A stretch of 64,000 nucleotides of DNA. Origin: Thermoguttaceae bacterium (GTDB lineage: Bacteria > Planctomycetota > Planctomycetia > Pirellulales > Thermoguttaceae). Below are positions 63,734-64,000 of the stretch, in pieces. A program made the position numbers and the translations under genes. The stretch spans positions 1 to 64,000 of the forward strand of contig JARKPK010000057.1 in assembly GCA_029975295.1 (NCBI GenBank), written 5' to 3'. Below the pieces are notes generated by a model. That model was not told where the DNA came from and did no database searches. It worked only from the letters and a program-made list of their open reading frames with translations. The stretch's first letter is position 1. The number at the start of each line of letters is the position of its first letter.

Positions 63734-64000
63734 ATGATTGCTTGGAACGAAATTGATTTTCGCCGCACGCCGCTGACGCTTTCGCTGGCAGCCGTCGTCG
63801 CCGCCCTGGAGATTGTCAGCACGTTCGACGCGGGAAGGCGCGATTTCTTCTTCCGCCAATCGCAACTGAGCATCGGAATCGAACTGTGGAACGGCGCCGT
63901 TTGGCAGCCGCTGACGACAACCCTTCTGCACGGCGATCTACTGCATGCCGCGTTCAATTTGTACTGGCTGATGGCCTTTGGGCATGTACTCGAACGCCGC
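63734..64000 (+). CDS. Rhomboid-family intramembrane serine protease (5' part)
   Basis: The first 89 codons; the gene runs off the right edge. The start at ATG 63734 has only a weak SD (AGGTC). The first helix (TLSLAAVVAALEIVSTF) is followed by a loop and the diagnostic segment WQPLTTTLLHGDLLHAAFNLYWL, whose His and Asn (HAAFN, HxxxN) belong to the oxyanion site of rhomboids. The GxSG motif should lie past the edge. Probably an integral-membrane protease; substrates unknown. Confidence 0.8.
   Translation, partial: MIAWNEIDFRRTPLTLSLAAVVAALEIVSTFDAGRRDFFFRQSQLSIGIELWNGAVWQPLTTTLLHGDLLHAAFNLYWLMAFGHVLERR

Overview
The window looks like a planctomycete chromosome, most likely Pirellulales-like. 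It is GC-rich with strong GC3 bias, which makes long antisense shadow frames common. The gene content fits: a MoxR/DUF58/von Willebrand (VWA) operon with a DUF4175-like membrane protein, giant PQQ-propeller proteins, Gfo/Idh and ThuA proteins, a lysine-rich HU, a TIGR03936 protein next to RNase E/G, and small planctomycete-type secreted proteins. The taxonomic call is from gene content only. No rRNA, tRNA, CRISPR array, transposase or phage gene was recognised, so this reads as ordinary chromosome rather than an island.

Layout. 1-10024 (minus): MoxR, DUF58, BatA-like VWA, a second VWA protein, DUF4175-like protein, and a coiled-coil protein with a Gly-Glu-Gly-Lys tail cut by the left edge. 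10149-16158 (minus): an alpha/alpha-toroid protein and a ~1580-residue PQQ-propeller/TPR protein. The latter lies downstream of a promoter framed by two CTACA-N2-TGTAG palindromes, which resemble BlaI/MecI operators. 16980-17303: HU. 17611-20971 (minus): GH5 glycosidase, a small disordered protein, a FabH-like synthase. 21508-24050 (plus): EIIA, HPr and Enzyme I of a PTS phosphorelay. 24339-26652 (plus): TIGR03936 protein and RNase E/G. 26705-33215: Gfo/Idh oxidoreductase, ECF sigma factor, histidine phosphatase, PdxA, a cysteine-repeat protein, a small secreted protein.

33664-44535: topoisomerase I, a PpiD/SurA-like membrane protein with a large low-complexity insert, three tandem TatA/B proteins, two hypothetical envelope proteins, a HEAT/TPR protein. 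44873-57962: a carbohydrate-flavoured stretch (GH2, ThuA, parallel beta-helix, GalM lipoprotein, sorbitol-type dehydrogenase) that also holds a GspE-type ATPase and an MscS channel, ending with a second toroid protein. 58462-64000: a second MoxR, IlvD, an ArnT-type glycosyltransferase, and the start of a rhomboid protease.

How parts work together. The MoxR/VWA operon probably encodes a chaperone-assisted membrane assembly. A second MoxR also sits beside a second toroid protein, so that pairing recurs. The PTS has no sugar permease nearby and its HPr carries Asp where the regulatory Ser normally is, which suggests a regulatory relay. ThuA and GH2 probably form one transcription unit from a consensus promoter. 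Several sigma70-like promoters were found by eye, often with a TACAAT-type -10. All homology statements come from motif reading; no database search was run.
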